The notes below the pieces were generated by a model. The model had not been told where the DNA came from. It did not search any database and worked only from the letters and a program-made list of their open reading frames with translations. A program made the position numbers and the translations under genes. This document shows positions 1-8,527 of a stretch of DNA of 33,229 bases, piece by piece. Each line of letters begins with the position of its first letter. The stretch's first letter is position 1. Source of the stretch: an uncultured Bacilli bacterium (GTDB lineage: Bacteria; Bacillota_I; Bacilli_A; RF39; UBA660); contig CALVVJ010000005.1 in assembly GCA_944363835.1 (NCBI GenBank), positions 1-33,229 on the forward strand. The letters run 5' to 3'.

Positions 1-1964
1 AGAAGAACTGATTTAGTTGTCAAATCATCCAAACTAAATTTAGCAAATTCAATATAATTATCACAAAAATCATTCCAGATAAAACTATAAAGTTCAGAGC
101 CAACGATATTAAATTCATAACGTTCCATCCTTTTAGTAACTACTTTTATCAAATTATTTAATTTAGTTAATATCCATTTATCTTCTTCACTTAAATTATC
201 TAAAGTATAATTACTATCGTTTAAATCTTCAATATTCATTAAAACAAAACGTGAAGCATTCCATAGTTTATTGATAAAGTTCCATGTTGATACAACTTTT
301 TCTTCGTCGTATCGTAAATCCATTCCTGCTGCTGTACTAGTTGCTAAGAAGAAACGTAGAGCATCAGCCCCATATTTGTCGATAACATCCATAGGGTCAA
401 CACCATTACCCAAAGACTTACTCATCTTTCTTCCTTCTTTATCGCGAATTAAACCATGAATTAAACAATCTTTAAATGGTCTTTGCCCTGTAAAATGTAA
501 TCCTTGGAAAGTCATTCTATTTACCCAAAAAGGAATAATATCATAACCAGTAACTAAAACATTATTAGGATAAAATTTCTTAAAATCATCAGTAATTTCT
601 GGCCAACCTAAAGTTGAAAATGGCCACAAAGCACTACTAAACCAAGTATCTAATACGTCTGGATCTTGTACCCAATCATCACCTGGAGCAGTATCTCCAA
701 CATATACTTCATCACCTTTATACCAAGCAGGAATTCTGTGTCCCCACCAAAGCTGACGAGATATACACCAATCATATGTTATTTCCATCCAGTGGTTCAT
801 GATTTTTTCAAAACGGGCTGGGACAAAATTTACTTTAGTATCTTTATTCTTTTGATTTTCTAAAACAGCATCTGCTAAAGGGCGCATTTTAACAAACCAT
901 TGCTTTGATAAGTATGGTTCAATCATTACCCCACTTCGCTCACTATGGCCAACATTATGTGTTATTTCTTTAACAGAAATAAGTAAATCTTGTTCTTCTA
1001 GGTCCTTAATTAATTCTTCACGGCAAGCAAATCTGTCAAGACCTACGTACTTACCAGCGTTTTCATTCATTGTGCCATCTGGATTAATGACAACAATTCT
1101 CTCTAAATTATGTCTATTTCCTACTTCAAAGTCATTAGGATCATGCGCTGGCGTAATTTTTACAATACCCGTTCCAAATTCTGGGTCAGCGTGTTCATCT
1201 CCAATGATTGGAATTAATCTATTAACTATTGGTAATCTTACCATCTTACCAATTAACTTATTATAACGATTATCTTTAGGATTTACTGCTACTGCTGTAT
1301 CCCCAAACAATGTCTCCGGTCTCGTCGTTGCCACTTCTAAATAATCTTCAGTTCCAGCAATGTAATATTTAATGTGATAAAAAGCTCCCTTTATTTCTTT
1401 ATAAATTACTTCTTCATTAGATAAAGCTGTCATTGCTGCTGGATCCCAATTGATAATTCTTTCTCCTCGGTAAATTAAACCTTCATCATATAAAGTTTTA
1501 AAAACATAATTTACAGCTTTATTTAAGCCTTCATCTAAAGTAAATCTTTCTTTAGAATAGCACAAAGATAACCCAAGCTTTGCCCATTGTTTATGGATAT
1601 TATCAGCATATTCATCTTTCCAATCCCAAGCATATTTAAGCCATTCTTCTCTAGTTAAACTTCTTGGATTAATTCCCATATCTTTAAGTTTAGCATCAAC
1701 TTTAGCTTGAGTAGCAATTCCTGCATGATCCATTCCCGGAAGCCACATTGCATTATATCCTTGCATTCTTTTAAAACGAATAATGATATCTTGTAGCGTT
1801 GTATCCCATGCATGCCCCAAATGAAGTTTCCCCGTAACATTTGGTGGAGGAATAACTATTGCATATGGTGGTAATCCATCTCTTTCTTCAAAATAATTAT
1901 TTTGAAGCCAACTTTCATATTTTCCTTCTTCAACCATCTTATGGTCATATTTTTTATCTAACAT
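1..1964 (-). CDS. valS: Valine--tRNA ligase, 3' end beyond window
   Basis: Class I aminoacyl-tRNA synthetase that charges tRNA-Val in the cytoplasm. The frame is open from the start codon to the window edge, so the C-terminal end (rest of the anticodon-binding region and the usual coiled-coil tail) is missing. Directly visible: the N-terminal [17 protein letters not shown] block with the HIGH-type motif HLGH, a [10 protein letters not shown] block, the [10 protein letters not shown] editing-domain motif, and [11 protein letters not shown] with the KMSKS loop. The start is fixed by AGGAGGA four bases ahead of an ATG that opens [17 protein letters not shown]; an ATG four bases upstream is out of frame. 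It sits behind its own promoter and a T-box leader, so expression should respond to uncharged tRNA-Val. Identity is essentially certain from the motifs. Confidence 0.97.
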   Translation of the reverse strand, partial: MLDKKYDHKMVEEGKYESWLQNNYFEERDGLPPYAIVIPPPNVTGKLHLGHAWDTTLQDIIIRFKRMQGYNAMWLPGMDHAGIATQAKVDAKLKDMGINPRSLTREEWLKYAWDWKDEYADNIHKQWAKLGLSLCYSKERFTLDEGLNKAVNYVFKTLYDEGLIYRGERIINWDPAAMTALSNEEVIYKEIKGAFYHIKYYIAGTEDYLEVATTRPETLFGDTAVAVNPKDNRYNKLIGKMVRLPIVNRLIPIIGDEHADPEFGTGIVKITPAHDPNDFEVGNRHNLERIVVINPDGTMNENAGKYVGLDRFACREELIKDLEEQDLLISVKEITHNVGHSERSGVMIEPYLSKQWFVKMRPLADAVLENQKNKDTKVNFVPARFEKIMNHWMEITYDWCISRQLWWGHRIPAWYKGDEVYVGDTAPGDDWVQDPDVLDTWFSSALWPFSTLGWPEITDDFKKFYPNNVLVTGYDIIPFWVNRMTFQGLHFTGQRPFKDCLIHGLIRDKEGRKMSKSLGNGVDPMDVIDKYGADALRFFLATSTAAGMDLRYDEEKVVSTWNFINKLWNASRFVLMNIEDLNDSNYTLDNLSEEDKWILTKLNNLIKVVTKRMERYEFNIVGSELYSFIWNDFCDNYIEFAKFSLDDLTTKSVL

Positions 1965-1973
1965 ACATCCTCC

Positions 1974-2146
1974 TAAAAATAAAAAGGATGATACCAAGGA
2001 GTCATAAATGACGGTACCATCCTTTATTTAGCTTAATAATTTTAAGGCATCCCTGCCGTATTTCTCCATTTGCAACCTTCAAATAACCTTAATTTTAGTT
2101 TCCACCACCCACTAAATCTCTTTAAATAAGAATTATTTTACTCCTC
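1974..2146 (-). promoter_or_regulatory. T-box leader of valS (specifier GUU)
   Basis: Reading the minus strand, the leader has a stem I region starting GAGGAG, the conserved T-box AGGATGGTACCGT (2011-2023), and a terminator whose arms are AAAGGATGGTACC and GGTATCATCCTTTT, followed by a T-rich run. The T-box core lies inside the 5' terminator arm, as in classical transcription-attenuating T-boxes. Comparing stem I with the ileS leader in this window puts the specifier at GUU (2085-2087), a Val codon, immediately before the AUUU that closes the lower stem. The T-box call is secure; the exact specifier is my hand alignment. Confidence 0.93.
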
Positions 2147-2169
2147 AAACTTCTTAAAAATACACGTTT

Positions 2170-2198
2170 ATTCTAACAAATTTTTTATCCTAATTCAA
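2170..2198 (-). promoter_or_regulatory. Sigma-A-type promoter of valS
   Basis: On the minus strand, TTGAAT and TAGAAT are separated by 17 bases, about 25 bases before T-box stem I. The -35 overlaps the last codons of the upstream WG-like gene, so valS appears to be its own transcription unit. Confidence 0.65.
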
Positions 2199-3111
2199 TA
2201 GTTTGATATAAATTTCCATCGATAATAATTTCAATACCTGCATCTGTTTGATTAAAATACATCGATGTATACGCCGGCAAAGGAATATTTTGTAAAGGAG
2301 CTGAGTTACAATTTTGATATACTTGTAACGTGCTAGCATTATCCAAAATCATAATATATTCTCCTGCTGCATAAACTCCACTCTTTGTAACTGATGCTAA
2401 ATATTCTTGACCATCATAATCATAAATATGGTAAGCATTATCATAGACAACATAGTAATTTGTATTAAAATCAACTATCTCTGCTCTAGCGGCATCACTA
2501 CTACTTGTTCCATCATTATTTAAAATATACCAATAATTATCTCTTAAAGCAATAAACTTTGAAGTATCTAATTTACCATCAATAATATGGGCCGGTAAAC
2601 TGATATACTCATAATCATAACTAACCAAAGGAACAAAAGCATCATTAGTAATTCCTACAACTCCCCATTTTCCTTCGTCATTTCTAGCAATCAATACCGG
2701 TGATGTGTGTTCAACATGATAATCCTTCAAAGCTGCAAAATTACTAATCGTTCTACCTATTAAAATACTATAAACATAATCGACTCCATTTTGATTAATC
2801 AAAGCAATATTGGGATTTAAAACCGCTGGCAACGCATAAGTTCCTTCCTTAAAATAATTAGTATGATATCCTGTATCATCAATTATAGTTGTCGTTTGCT
2901 TACAACCTAAGCAATCATAAGTTGCTAATAACTCATCATTATAGTAAAAATAAGCTTTATTATTATATATTAAGTCATGATTAGGGTTATCATCGACAAT
3001 TGTAGGACCTTCCGTTTCTCTCGTAAAACTGCGATAAGTTCCCGCTATCGCCGCTGGCAAACATATTGCTAACAAAACAATTATTGTTATTAGAGTTTTC
3101 TTATCTTGCAT
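2185..3111 (-). CDS. Membrane-anchored WG-repeat-like extracellular protein
   Basis: 308 residues. One N-terminal hydrophobic segment (about residues 7-23, TLITIIVLLAICLPAAIAG) acts as a signal peptide or anchor; the rest is predicted outside the cell. The body is beta-rich and aromatic-rich. Around residues 153-175 it has the GKWGVVGITND...PLVSYDYEYIS pattern typical of WG (WG_beta_rep) repeats, with other degenerate copies such as DNYWYILNNDG and YHIYDYDGQEYLAS. A CLGC pair lies near residue 70. It follows the larger WG-like gene by only 10 bases, with its own AAGGGGGG ribosome binding site, so the two are probably co-transcribed and may act together. No enzyme motif is visible; WG repeats are a fold class without a single function. 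Function unknown. Confidence 0.75.
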   Translation of the reverse strand: MQDKKTLITIIVLLAICLPAAIAGTYRSFTRETEGPTIVDDNPNHDLIYNNKAYFYYNDELLATYDCLGCKQTTTIIDDTGYHTNYFKEGTYALPAVLNPNIALINQNGVDYVYSILIGRTISNFAALKDYHVEHTSPVLIARNDEGKWGVVGITNDAFVPLVSYDYEYISLPAHIIDGKLDTSKFIALRDNYWYILNNDGTSSSDAARAEIVDFNTNYYVVYDNAYHIYDYDGQEYLASVTKSGVYAAGEYIMILDNASTLQVYQNCNSAPLQNIPLPAYTSMYFNQTDAGIEIIIDGNLYQTIELG

Positions 3112-3121
3112 AAAACCCCCC

Positions 3122-5251
3122 TTAACCCAAATTAACTTCCACTACTTGGTTACTTCCATTATGAGTATAAGTTAAAACTAATACGTTACCATTTAAACCA
3201 TGTTTAAGTTCTTTAGCATAATCTTTACCATCGATAACAATACCTAAATCTTTAGCTAAATCGACATTACCAGCAGCAAATGAATAAATACCAACTTTAT
3301 TACTACTATCTACAGTAATATAATATTTTTCTTCCATAGCAATATACTTATATTCACTACTTACTATACTACCATCTAAATCATAAATAAGATAATTATC
3401 ACTAGACTTAACTAAAATATAATCTCCCTTATAATCTACTATTTCATTTTTAGTTGTAATATTTTCTGTTATTTCCTTACCTTTAGTATCATATAAATGA
3501 TATGTTCCATCACTTCTTTGCATCAATATATTACCATTTAACCCAGATGCTTTCGTATTAGTATTACCATCACTATCTTTAAACGCTATAATACCTGTAA
3601 CAGAACTAGATTCTATATTGACTAAACCATAAGAATCGCTAGTATTTTTAGCTAACACTACCGTACCAGCCGTTTCTACAAAATTAATCTTATTTTCATT
3701 ATTATAATACTTAGCATCTACTTCTTTATATGTCGCCAGTTTTTTATTATTTTTTAAATCATATAAAATTATATTATCATTAGCACCAGGTCTTGAAGTA
3801 TCTGCTATAAATACAAATCGTTCATTATATATTGGTAAGTATCCTAAATTAGGATTATCTTCTTCTTTAAATATATTACTTTCTTTAGCAATAAAGCAAT
3901 TTGTAAGATCTGTCGTTGTATCCGTTACATCATTAGCATAATTACATGCATAACTACCTAATACTTCTGTCTTTTCAGCATCTTTATAAAAATATAATTT
4001 TCCTTGAAAATAACTATAATATTCTTGAGTCTTATTAAATTTACCTTCATTCAAATTGACATCATAATATTCTTCATCCCATTCAAGTCTCAATGTATTA
4101 CCATTAACATACGCATCAAATGCTTCTTCTTTTCCAATTTGAACTAATTCATCATTAAATATTAATTCTGTATTATATTTATTACTATTAATTCTAATAC
4201 CTTCCATCGTCATTGGATCTACTTCATTATCAAAAACAAATAATCTTTTATTATCAACAGCAATTATATAAGCATCGACAAATCGTATATAATCATATTC
4301 TTCTTCGCTTTGTCTAACACCTTGATAATTATATATATAGTAATCTCCATCTATTTTAACACTTATATTACTACCATTAAAATTCTTTATTTCTCCAGGA
4401 ATATTCTTACTAACTTCCTTACCTTCTAAATCTATTAAAATATAATTTTTATTATTTGCGCCAACTATAGCATCACTATCTTGTATATATCCTAAATAAT
4501 CATAATCAAAATCAATTAAATTATCTACTCCATCTGTACTAAATACTAAAGTTCCATAATTACTTTCCAAATTCTTAACTATTACTTTATCTTCACTTAC
4601 TTCTTTAACTAATTCATATTCATCCATTACTTCCTCTGATTCAATATTATATAGTTTAACATTACCATCTTCTACTACTGTATTATCATAGACAAACACA
4701 TAGTTATCTAAAATTATATCACTACGAAAATCAACTGGAACTCCATTTTCATAAACATTCTTACTTACATCAAATTCATCTTCATTACTATAATATGCTA
4801 CATAACATAATTCATCATCTTTATTAGTACATTCATATTGTCCTAATTCTTCATCATTTTCTCCTAAAAAGACTAACCAACCATCTTCATAACGATAATT
4901 ATCTTTTTCTACTATTACTAATGGTTCTTCTGGTTTCTTATTTTCCTCTTTATCATCTTTCTTAAATACTAAGAACCACAAAAGAACTCCAACTATAATT
5001 AGAAGAATTATAACTCCAAACATAATAATAATTGTCTTTTGTTTCTTAGTTAACTGACTCCATTTACTAGGACCCTTAACTTTCTTTTCTTTCTTCTTTT
5101 TCTTTTTACCATCTTCTGTATCAGTTACTTCTGGCATATCATATTGCGTATTTGTTATTTCCTCATTTTCATCAATTTCTACAATTTCATTCTTTTCCTT
5201 ATTTTCTTCTTCATTTTTCTTAATTTCATTTAGGATATCATCTTCTAACAT
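3122..5251 (-). CDS. Large membrane-anchored WG-repeat-like protein
   Basis: 709 residues. The N-terminal ~65 residues are cytoplasmic and highly charged: an acidic first half, then a lysine cluster (GKKKKKKEKKVKG). One transmembrane helix follows at about 72-95 (KTIIIMFGVIILLIIVGVLL), and the long remainder is extracellular. That part has repeated short beta units of the kind YxLVNIE...GIIAFKD, YGTLVFSTDG, YYIYNYQG, YLIYDLDGSIVSSEYKYI and YHLYDTKGKEI, resembling diverged WG repeats, probably folding as propeller-like blades. The last stretch (LNGNVLVLTYTHNG) matches the style of the downstream gene. The start has GGAGG seven bases ahead of ATG, and a possible -10 (TACAAT, 5277-5282) lies just upstream. 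No catalytic motif is visible. It is first in a two-gene operon. Confidence 0.75.
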   Translation of the reverse strand: MLEDDILNEIKKNEEENKEKNEIVEIDENEEITNTQYDMPEVTDTEDGKKKKKKEKKVKGPSKWSQLTKKQKTIIIMFGVIILLIIVGVLLWFLVFKKDDKEENKKPEEPLVIVEKDNYRYEDGWLVFLGENDEELGQYECTNKDDELCYVAYYSNEDEFDVSKNVYENGVPVDFRSDIILDNYVFVYDNTVVEDGNVKLYNIESEEVMDEYELVKEVSEDKVIVKNLESNYGTLVFSTDGVDNLIDFDYDYLGYIQDSDAIVGANNKNYILIDLEGKEVSKNIPGEIKNFNGSNISVKIDGDYYIYNYQGVRQSEEEYDYIRFVDAYIIAVDNKRLFVFDNEVDPMTMEGIRINSNKYNTELIFNDELVQIGKEEAFDAYVNGNTLRLEWDEEYYDVNLNEGKFNKTQEYYSYFQGKLYFYKDAEKTEVLGSYACNYANDVTDTTTDLTNCFIAKESNIFKEEDNPNLGYLPIYNERFVFIADTSRPGANDNIILYDLKNNKKLATYKEVDAKYYNNENKINFVETAGTVVLAKNTSDSYGLVNIESSSVTGIIAFKDSDGNTNTKASGLNGNILMQRSDGTYHLYDTKGKEITENITTKNEIVDYKGDYILVKSSDNYLIYDLDGSIVSSEYKYIAMEEKYYITVDSSNKVGIYSFAAGNVDLAKDLGIVIDGKDYAKELKHGLNGNVLVLTYTHNGSNQVVEVNLG

Positions 5252-5333
5252 AACGTTACCTCCGTACTATTAATAATTGTAGCATATTTTTAAGCATTTT
5301 AAAAGAGCCTTTATAGCCCTTTTGTGATGAAGA

Positions 5334-5367
5334 AAAATTGACTCAGGGCTTCTAAAGTTTCCTGAGT
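5334..5367 (-). terminator. Terminator of the Ser/Asn-rich anchored protein gene
   Basis: Minus-strand hairpin ACTCAGG / CCTGAGT (7 bp, 13-base loop) followed by CAATTTTTCTT, about 45 bases after the stop of the gene starting at 6246. Confidence 0.6.
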
Positions 5368-5412
5368 ACCAATCAACAAAAATATATCACATTCATTACT
5401 GTTTATCAATAT

Positions 5413-6246
5413 TTAATTGTTTTTAAACTCTTGATACCAACTATCTAGTTTATCTTTTACAGTATTAAATACTTTACCACCAATATCCCCTAAAAAGTTA
5501 ATAGCATTCTTCGTATAATACACTAGTTCATCTTTAGCATCAATTATACTTTGATAGTTTTCTTCTCCTAGTTTTTCGCGAGCAAAATTATTTAAGTTAT
5601 TAGCCCCACTCTTAATTACTTCACTAGCCTTATTAAACGCTTTACTAGCTGTATCACTAATAGTTTCTTTATATCCTGGAATCTTACTTTCAATAGCATT
5701 ATCTACTTTACTAGCAATTTCTAATACTTTTTGTTTTCCGCTATCTGTAAGTTCATTAAAAGTTACTCCATTAATTTCCCCATCATAAAACAAGAAATCT
5801 ACAATACTAACAAATACCCCTTTAGCAGAATCACTAAAAGATGAATCACTAGTACTACCATTATTTATCTTAGTTAAAGAACTTTCTAAACTATTAATAA
5901 CTACTTCATCATTACTTGAATATTCTATTACATCATTAGTACTAGTATTAGCATTACTTCCATTACTATTATCACTTCCACTATTTGTATTAGTCTTATT
6001 ATTTTCTATTACTTTATTACTATCACTATCATTATTACCACTAATTACTTGTTCTTCTTTATATTCAACTGTACCACTAATTACCTCTACTTCATTATTA
6101 CTAGATGTATCTTTAGTACTAGCAACCATATCAACTTTAGTATATACTTCTTTTTTATTTATACTAAGTCCAATTATTAACCCAATAGCAAGTATTAATA
6201 TTGCTCCACAAATTAAAGGTATATTAGAACTTTTTACATACTTCAT
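5413..6246 (-). CDS. Membrane-anchored Ser/Asn/Thr-rich protein, unknown
   Basis: 277 residues from the chosen ATG. An upstream in-frame GTG (6253-6255) would add three residues, but it sits directly against the AGGAAG ribosome binding site, whereas the ATG has 8-base spacing. An N-terminal transmembrane segment (about 9-27, IPLICGAILILAIGLIIGL) is followed by a low-complexity linker rich in Ser, Asn, Thr and Asp (about 45-125), then a C-terminal region predicted mainly alpha-helical and amphipathic (about 135-277), containing blocks such as VSIVDFLFYDGEINGVTF and LVYYTKNAINFLGDIGGKVF. The layout is that of a surface-displayed helical domain on a flexible stalk. I do not recognise the family. 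It has its own terminator and is probably monocistronic. Confidence 0.75.
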   Translation of the reverse strand: MKYVKSSNIPLICGAILILAIGLIIGLSINKKEVYTKVDMVASTKDTSSNNEVEVISGTVEYKEEQVISGNNDSDSNKVIENNKTNTNSGSDNSNGSNANTSTNDVIEYSSNDEVVINSLESSLTKINNGSTSDSSFSDSAKGVFVSIVDFLFYDGEINGVTFNELTDSGKQKVLEIASKVDNAIESKIPGYKETISDTASKAFNKASEVIKSGANNLNNFAREKLGEENYQSIIDAKDELVYYTKNAINFLGDIGGKVFNTVKDKLDSWYQEFKNN

Positions 6247-6610
6247 AGTAATCACTTCCTATGTATATATTATACTACAATAGTATGATTAGGTCAAAAA
6301 GTACCATCAGCTTCCATTTTTTCAAATTCTTCCTCTTTGCATATTATTTCAAACTGGATTAACTTTATTTAAACAAGCCATTAATTATTTTAAGTATATT
6401 AGAATTCCCTTTAGATTTATTTTATATAACACATAACTTTTATTGATTTCCATTAATATTTTTTTAAAATCTTTTTTACGTATTGTAAATTTAATTTGTA
6501 TCACTTTTATTCAATTCGAGTGTATTCATAATACACAAAAATAGGGTAATTCGTTCACCATTGGGCGAACTTCTTACCCTATTTTTTATTGGTTTCACCG
6601 AAGTCAAACG
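6247..6610. other. Intergenic stretch, possible decayed gene end
   Basis: About 360 bases with no intact gene. The minus strand at 6293-6360 reads as a short open tail ending CKEEEFEKMEADGTF-stop. It has no start or ribosome binding site and is preceded by stops in all frames, as a decayed gene end might look. The part nearest the surface-protein gene holds that gene's terminator. Otherwise I see only AT-rich sequence. Confidence 0.35.
6536..6587 (-). terminator. Terminator of the TasA/SipW-type surface protein gene
   Basis: Strong hairpin ATAGGGTAA / TTACCCTAT with an inner GTTC/GAAC stem. It is followed on the minus strand by TTTTTGTG, and on the plus strand by a run of six Ts, so it could work in both directions. 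It begins about 25 bases after the surface-protein stop. Confidence 0.85.
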
Positions 6611-8056
6611 CTATGCTCCAGTCAAAATTCTATATGGATTTCCTTGGGACCCATCACCACTTGAAAATTCTACACTAGACTCCAGATAGAAGGACGGGCG
6701 CACGCCGTAGCCGTAGTAGTTGCTCACGCCGCTGCTGTTCACAGTACCGAGAATCACGATGAACGCATGAGACGTATCGTCCGAATCGCGGGAAATTGTC
6801 CATTCTGTTATTCCTATATTCATCCAATCTGAACTCTTTGCTGGTTCATAATTATACAACTCTGTTGTCCAATAACTTGGATCTGCTGCATATCCATAAT
6901 CCGACACATACATTAATCCTATTTTTGCACTATATGTTGTACTACTTGAACTACTTCCTAATTCCGTTGTATAGTATTGTTTTGCTGTATTTGTTTGGCT
7001 CCATGCCATTCCCCCTACTTTCCAGCTTGTTGTTGCTATCAAGTTACTCCATGTACTTCCTAATCCATTCAAATATGTTCCATTTAATGTTCCTGTATTT
7101 AATGTACTACTACTCCATGTATTACTACTATTCGAACTTGATCCGCTCCAATCATTATTTCCTATACTTGTATTTTTTATCAATTTTACTTGATTTCCAA
7201 ATACTCCGATTATTCTGTATAGGTTATCTGCTGGACAACTTGCGGCATCACTTCCAAAACATACATAATTATTTGGATTTGCACCTGCATATCTGTATGA
7301 TTCATCTCCAGCTTCTTGTGCTCCGTATGTTCCACTTCCATCATGGTAATATAAATCATTTACACCGTCTTCTGTATATAAATTTGTTATATATGTTGCA
7401 AAATTTCCTAAACTTGTTGTCATTGGTTCTTTTTGAATTATTAATTCTGCACTAAAACTTTTTCCTGTATTTTCATTTTGATCACTATCTAAGTTTACAA
7501 ATATTACTTCTATCTTCCATTCTTGCGTAACTGTACCAGTTGATACTATTTCATAATTATCTGCTATCGTGATAAGACCTATAGATGTTGTTATATCAAA
7601 GCCTGATACTCCTCCACTAGTTACATAATTATATCCATCTAATGTTGTTACTTCACTTCCTTCGGGATTTGTTATTTTAAGTAACATCTCTGCTTGATTA
7701 TCTTCTGTTGTATATACAAAATCATTACTTGTAATATTTAAATATACATAATAATTTCTTGTAGCAATATTTGTTGCATTATTGGCGGTTAATATTGCTC
7801 TTGCATATGTTTCACCACTTTTATTACCCATTCCACTTCCAAAGTCTTCTTGGTTTGCAGTTAAACTTATTGCATTACCTACTTGGAATGATAAGTTATC
7901 GGTAGTATTTGTTGTTGCATTAACATTGATATTCCCTGTTCCCCCACCTTGAGCTGTGAAATATGCATATGTTGCTCCAACTACTACTGCAATAAAAGTT
8001 AACACACCTAAGAACGATAACGCTAATACTTTCTTTTCATTTGGTTTCTTTTCCAT
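6611..8056 (-). CDS. TasA/SipW-type surface protein with C-terminal lectin-like variable domain
   Basis: 481 residues. The N-terminus is a SipW-type signal: a lysine-rich head, a hydrophobic core (about 9-30) and the cleavage-region pattern GATYAYFTAQGG, as in TasA/camelysin-like exported proteins. Residues ~30-210 are a beta-rich, Thr/Asn-rich domain. Residues ~215-481 match, from memory, the aromatic/Gly/Ser-rich C-terminal domain of gut Bacillota surface proteins (DUF6273-like, C-type-lectin or formylglycine-enzyme-like fold), with NLYRIIGVFGNQVKLIK and the closing GYGVRPSFYLESSVEFSSGDG. Codons ~420-459 are GC-rich and G/C-ending, unlike the rest of the gene, as in a DGR variable repeat. 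The AAGGAG site lies 12 bases before ATG, which is rather long; an extended -10 (TGTTATACT, core 8092-8097) lies upstream. Likely role: surface binding with diversified ligand specificity. The role is inference. Confidence 0.85.
   Translation of the reverse strand: MEKKPNEKKVLALSFLGVLTFIAVVVGATYAYFTAQGGGTGNINVNATTNTTDNLSFQVGNAISLTANQEDFGSGMGNKSGETYARAILTANNATNIATRNYYVYLNITSNDFVYTTEDNQAEMLLKITNPEGSEVTTLDGYNYVTSGGVSGFDITTSIGLITIADNYEIVSTGTVTQEWKIEVIFVNLDSDQNENTGKSFSAELIIQKEPMTTSLGNFATYITNLYTEDGVNDLYYHDGSGTYGAQEAGDESYRYAGANPNNYVCFGSDAASCPADNLYRIIGVFGNQVKLIKNTSIGNNDWSGSSSNSSNTWSSSTLNTGTLNGTYLNGLGSTWSNLIATTSWKVGGMAWSQTNTAKQYYTTELGSSSSSTTYSAKIGLMYVSDYGYAADPSYWTTELYNYEPAKSSDWMNIGITEWTISRDSDDTSHAFIVILGTVNSSGVSNYYGYGVRPSFYLESSVEFSSGDGSQGNPYRILTGA
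6681..6796 (-). other. Putative DGR variable repeat inside the surface protein gene
   Basis: A hand count gives about 57% G+C over 6681-6795, in a gene and genome that are clearly AT-rich. On the coding strand, 18 consecutive codons from GTG AAC AGC to TCC TTC end in G or C. Nearly every residue in the presumed variable positions has a codon ending in C or T (GAC, GAT, CAT, CTC, GGT, AGC, GGC, TAC, AAC). Adenine-specific mutagenesis of AAC/AAT codons in a template repeat would give exactly this. The block ends in an invariant-looking GGC GTG CGC CCG TCC TTC TAT at the C-terminal lectin-like core, where DGR variable repeats usually sit. No reverse transcriptase or template repeat lies in this window, so the cassette would have to act from elsewhere. 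Confidence 0.65.
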
Positions 8057-8527
8057 ACAAAATATACACTCCTTCTAAAATTTCTAATAACAGTATAACA
8101 TGTTGTAATTACTTATTTTGTTGAATCCTCGTATACTATATAACTATTTATTGCTAGTTGTGACTAGCATTATTATAATCATTTTAGAAGAAATATTTCT
8201 AAAAGTCAATATATACTGTCAGGCTATACAAAGCTTTTTGTAAACAAAACTCTCCAACAAGAACAAGCATTGTATTTAAAAAGCATTTAATATTTCATTA
8301 TTAGAAATTAAAAACATTTTCATCTATATCAGTCACTTAAATATTACCAATAATACCAATTTCAAAATAAAAGAAAACTTACCACAAATGGTAAAGCCTT
8401 CAACTTTTTCAATTTTTTATCTCTCATACAAAGTAACCATAATGAGAAAAAGAAATAAACTGTTGTTAAAAAAAAGGAAATAGCTATTTTTCTCAGATAT
8501 ATATAAATGAAAGGAGGAAAAAATTAA
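8057..8527. other. Divergent intergenic region
   Basis: About 470 bases between divergent genes. The left part holds the surface-protein promoter and a 7-bp perfect inverted repeat TGCTAGT-TGTG-ACTAGCA (8152-8169), about 55 bases upstream of its -10. It has no following T-run, so it is more likely an operator-like site than a terminator. The right end carries an AAGGAGG ribosome binding site for the RhuM-Fic gene. The middle (about 8200-8480) shows no convincing gene or RNA. Confidence 0.45.

Noticed and set aside
271-1266. Plus-strand ORFs of 62-65 codons at the window start, and the minus-strand 61-codon ORF at 1655-1840
   Set aside because: They are other-frame readings of valS, whose frame is open to the window edge.
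6796-7455. 219-codon plus-strand ORF opposite the surface protein gene
   Set aside because: Leu/Tyr-rich shadow with no ribosome binding site, antisense to a well-supported gene.
8370-8480. 30-codon plus-strand ORF with Lys/Arg-rich tail upstream of the RhuM-Fic gene
   Set aside because: No ribosome binding site and no recognisable feature; considered as an antitoxin for the Fic gene but unsupported.
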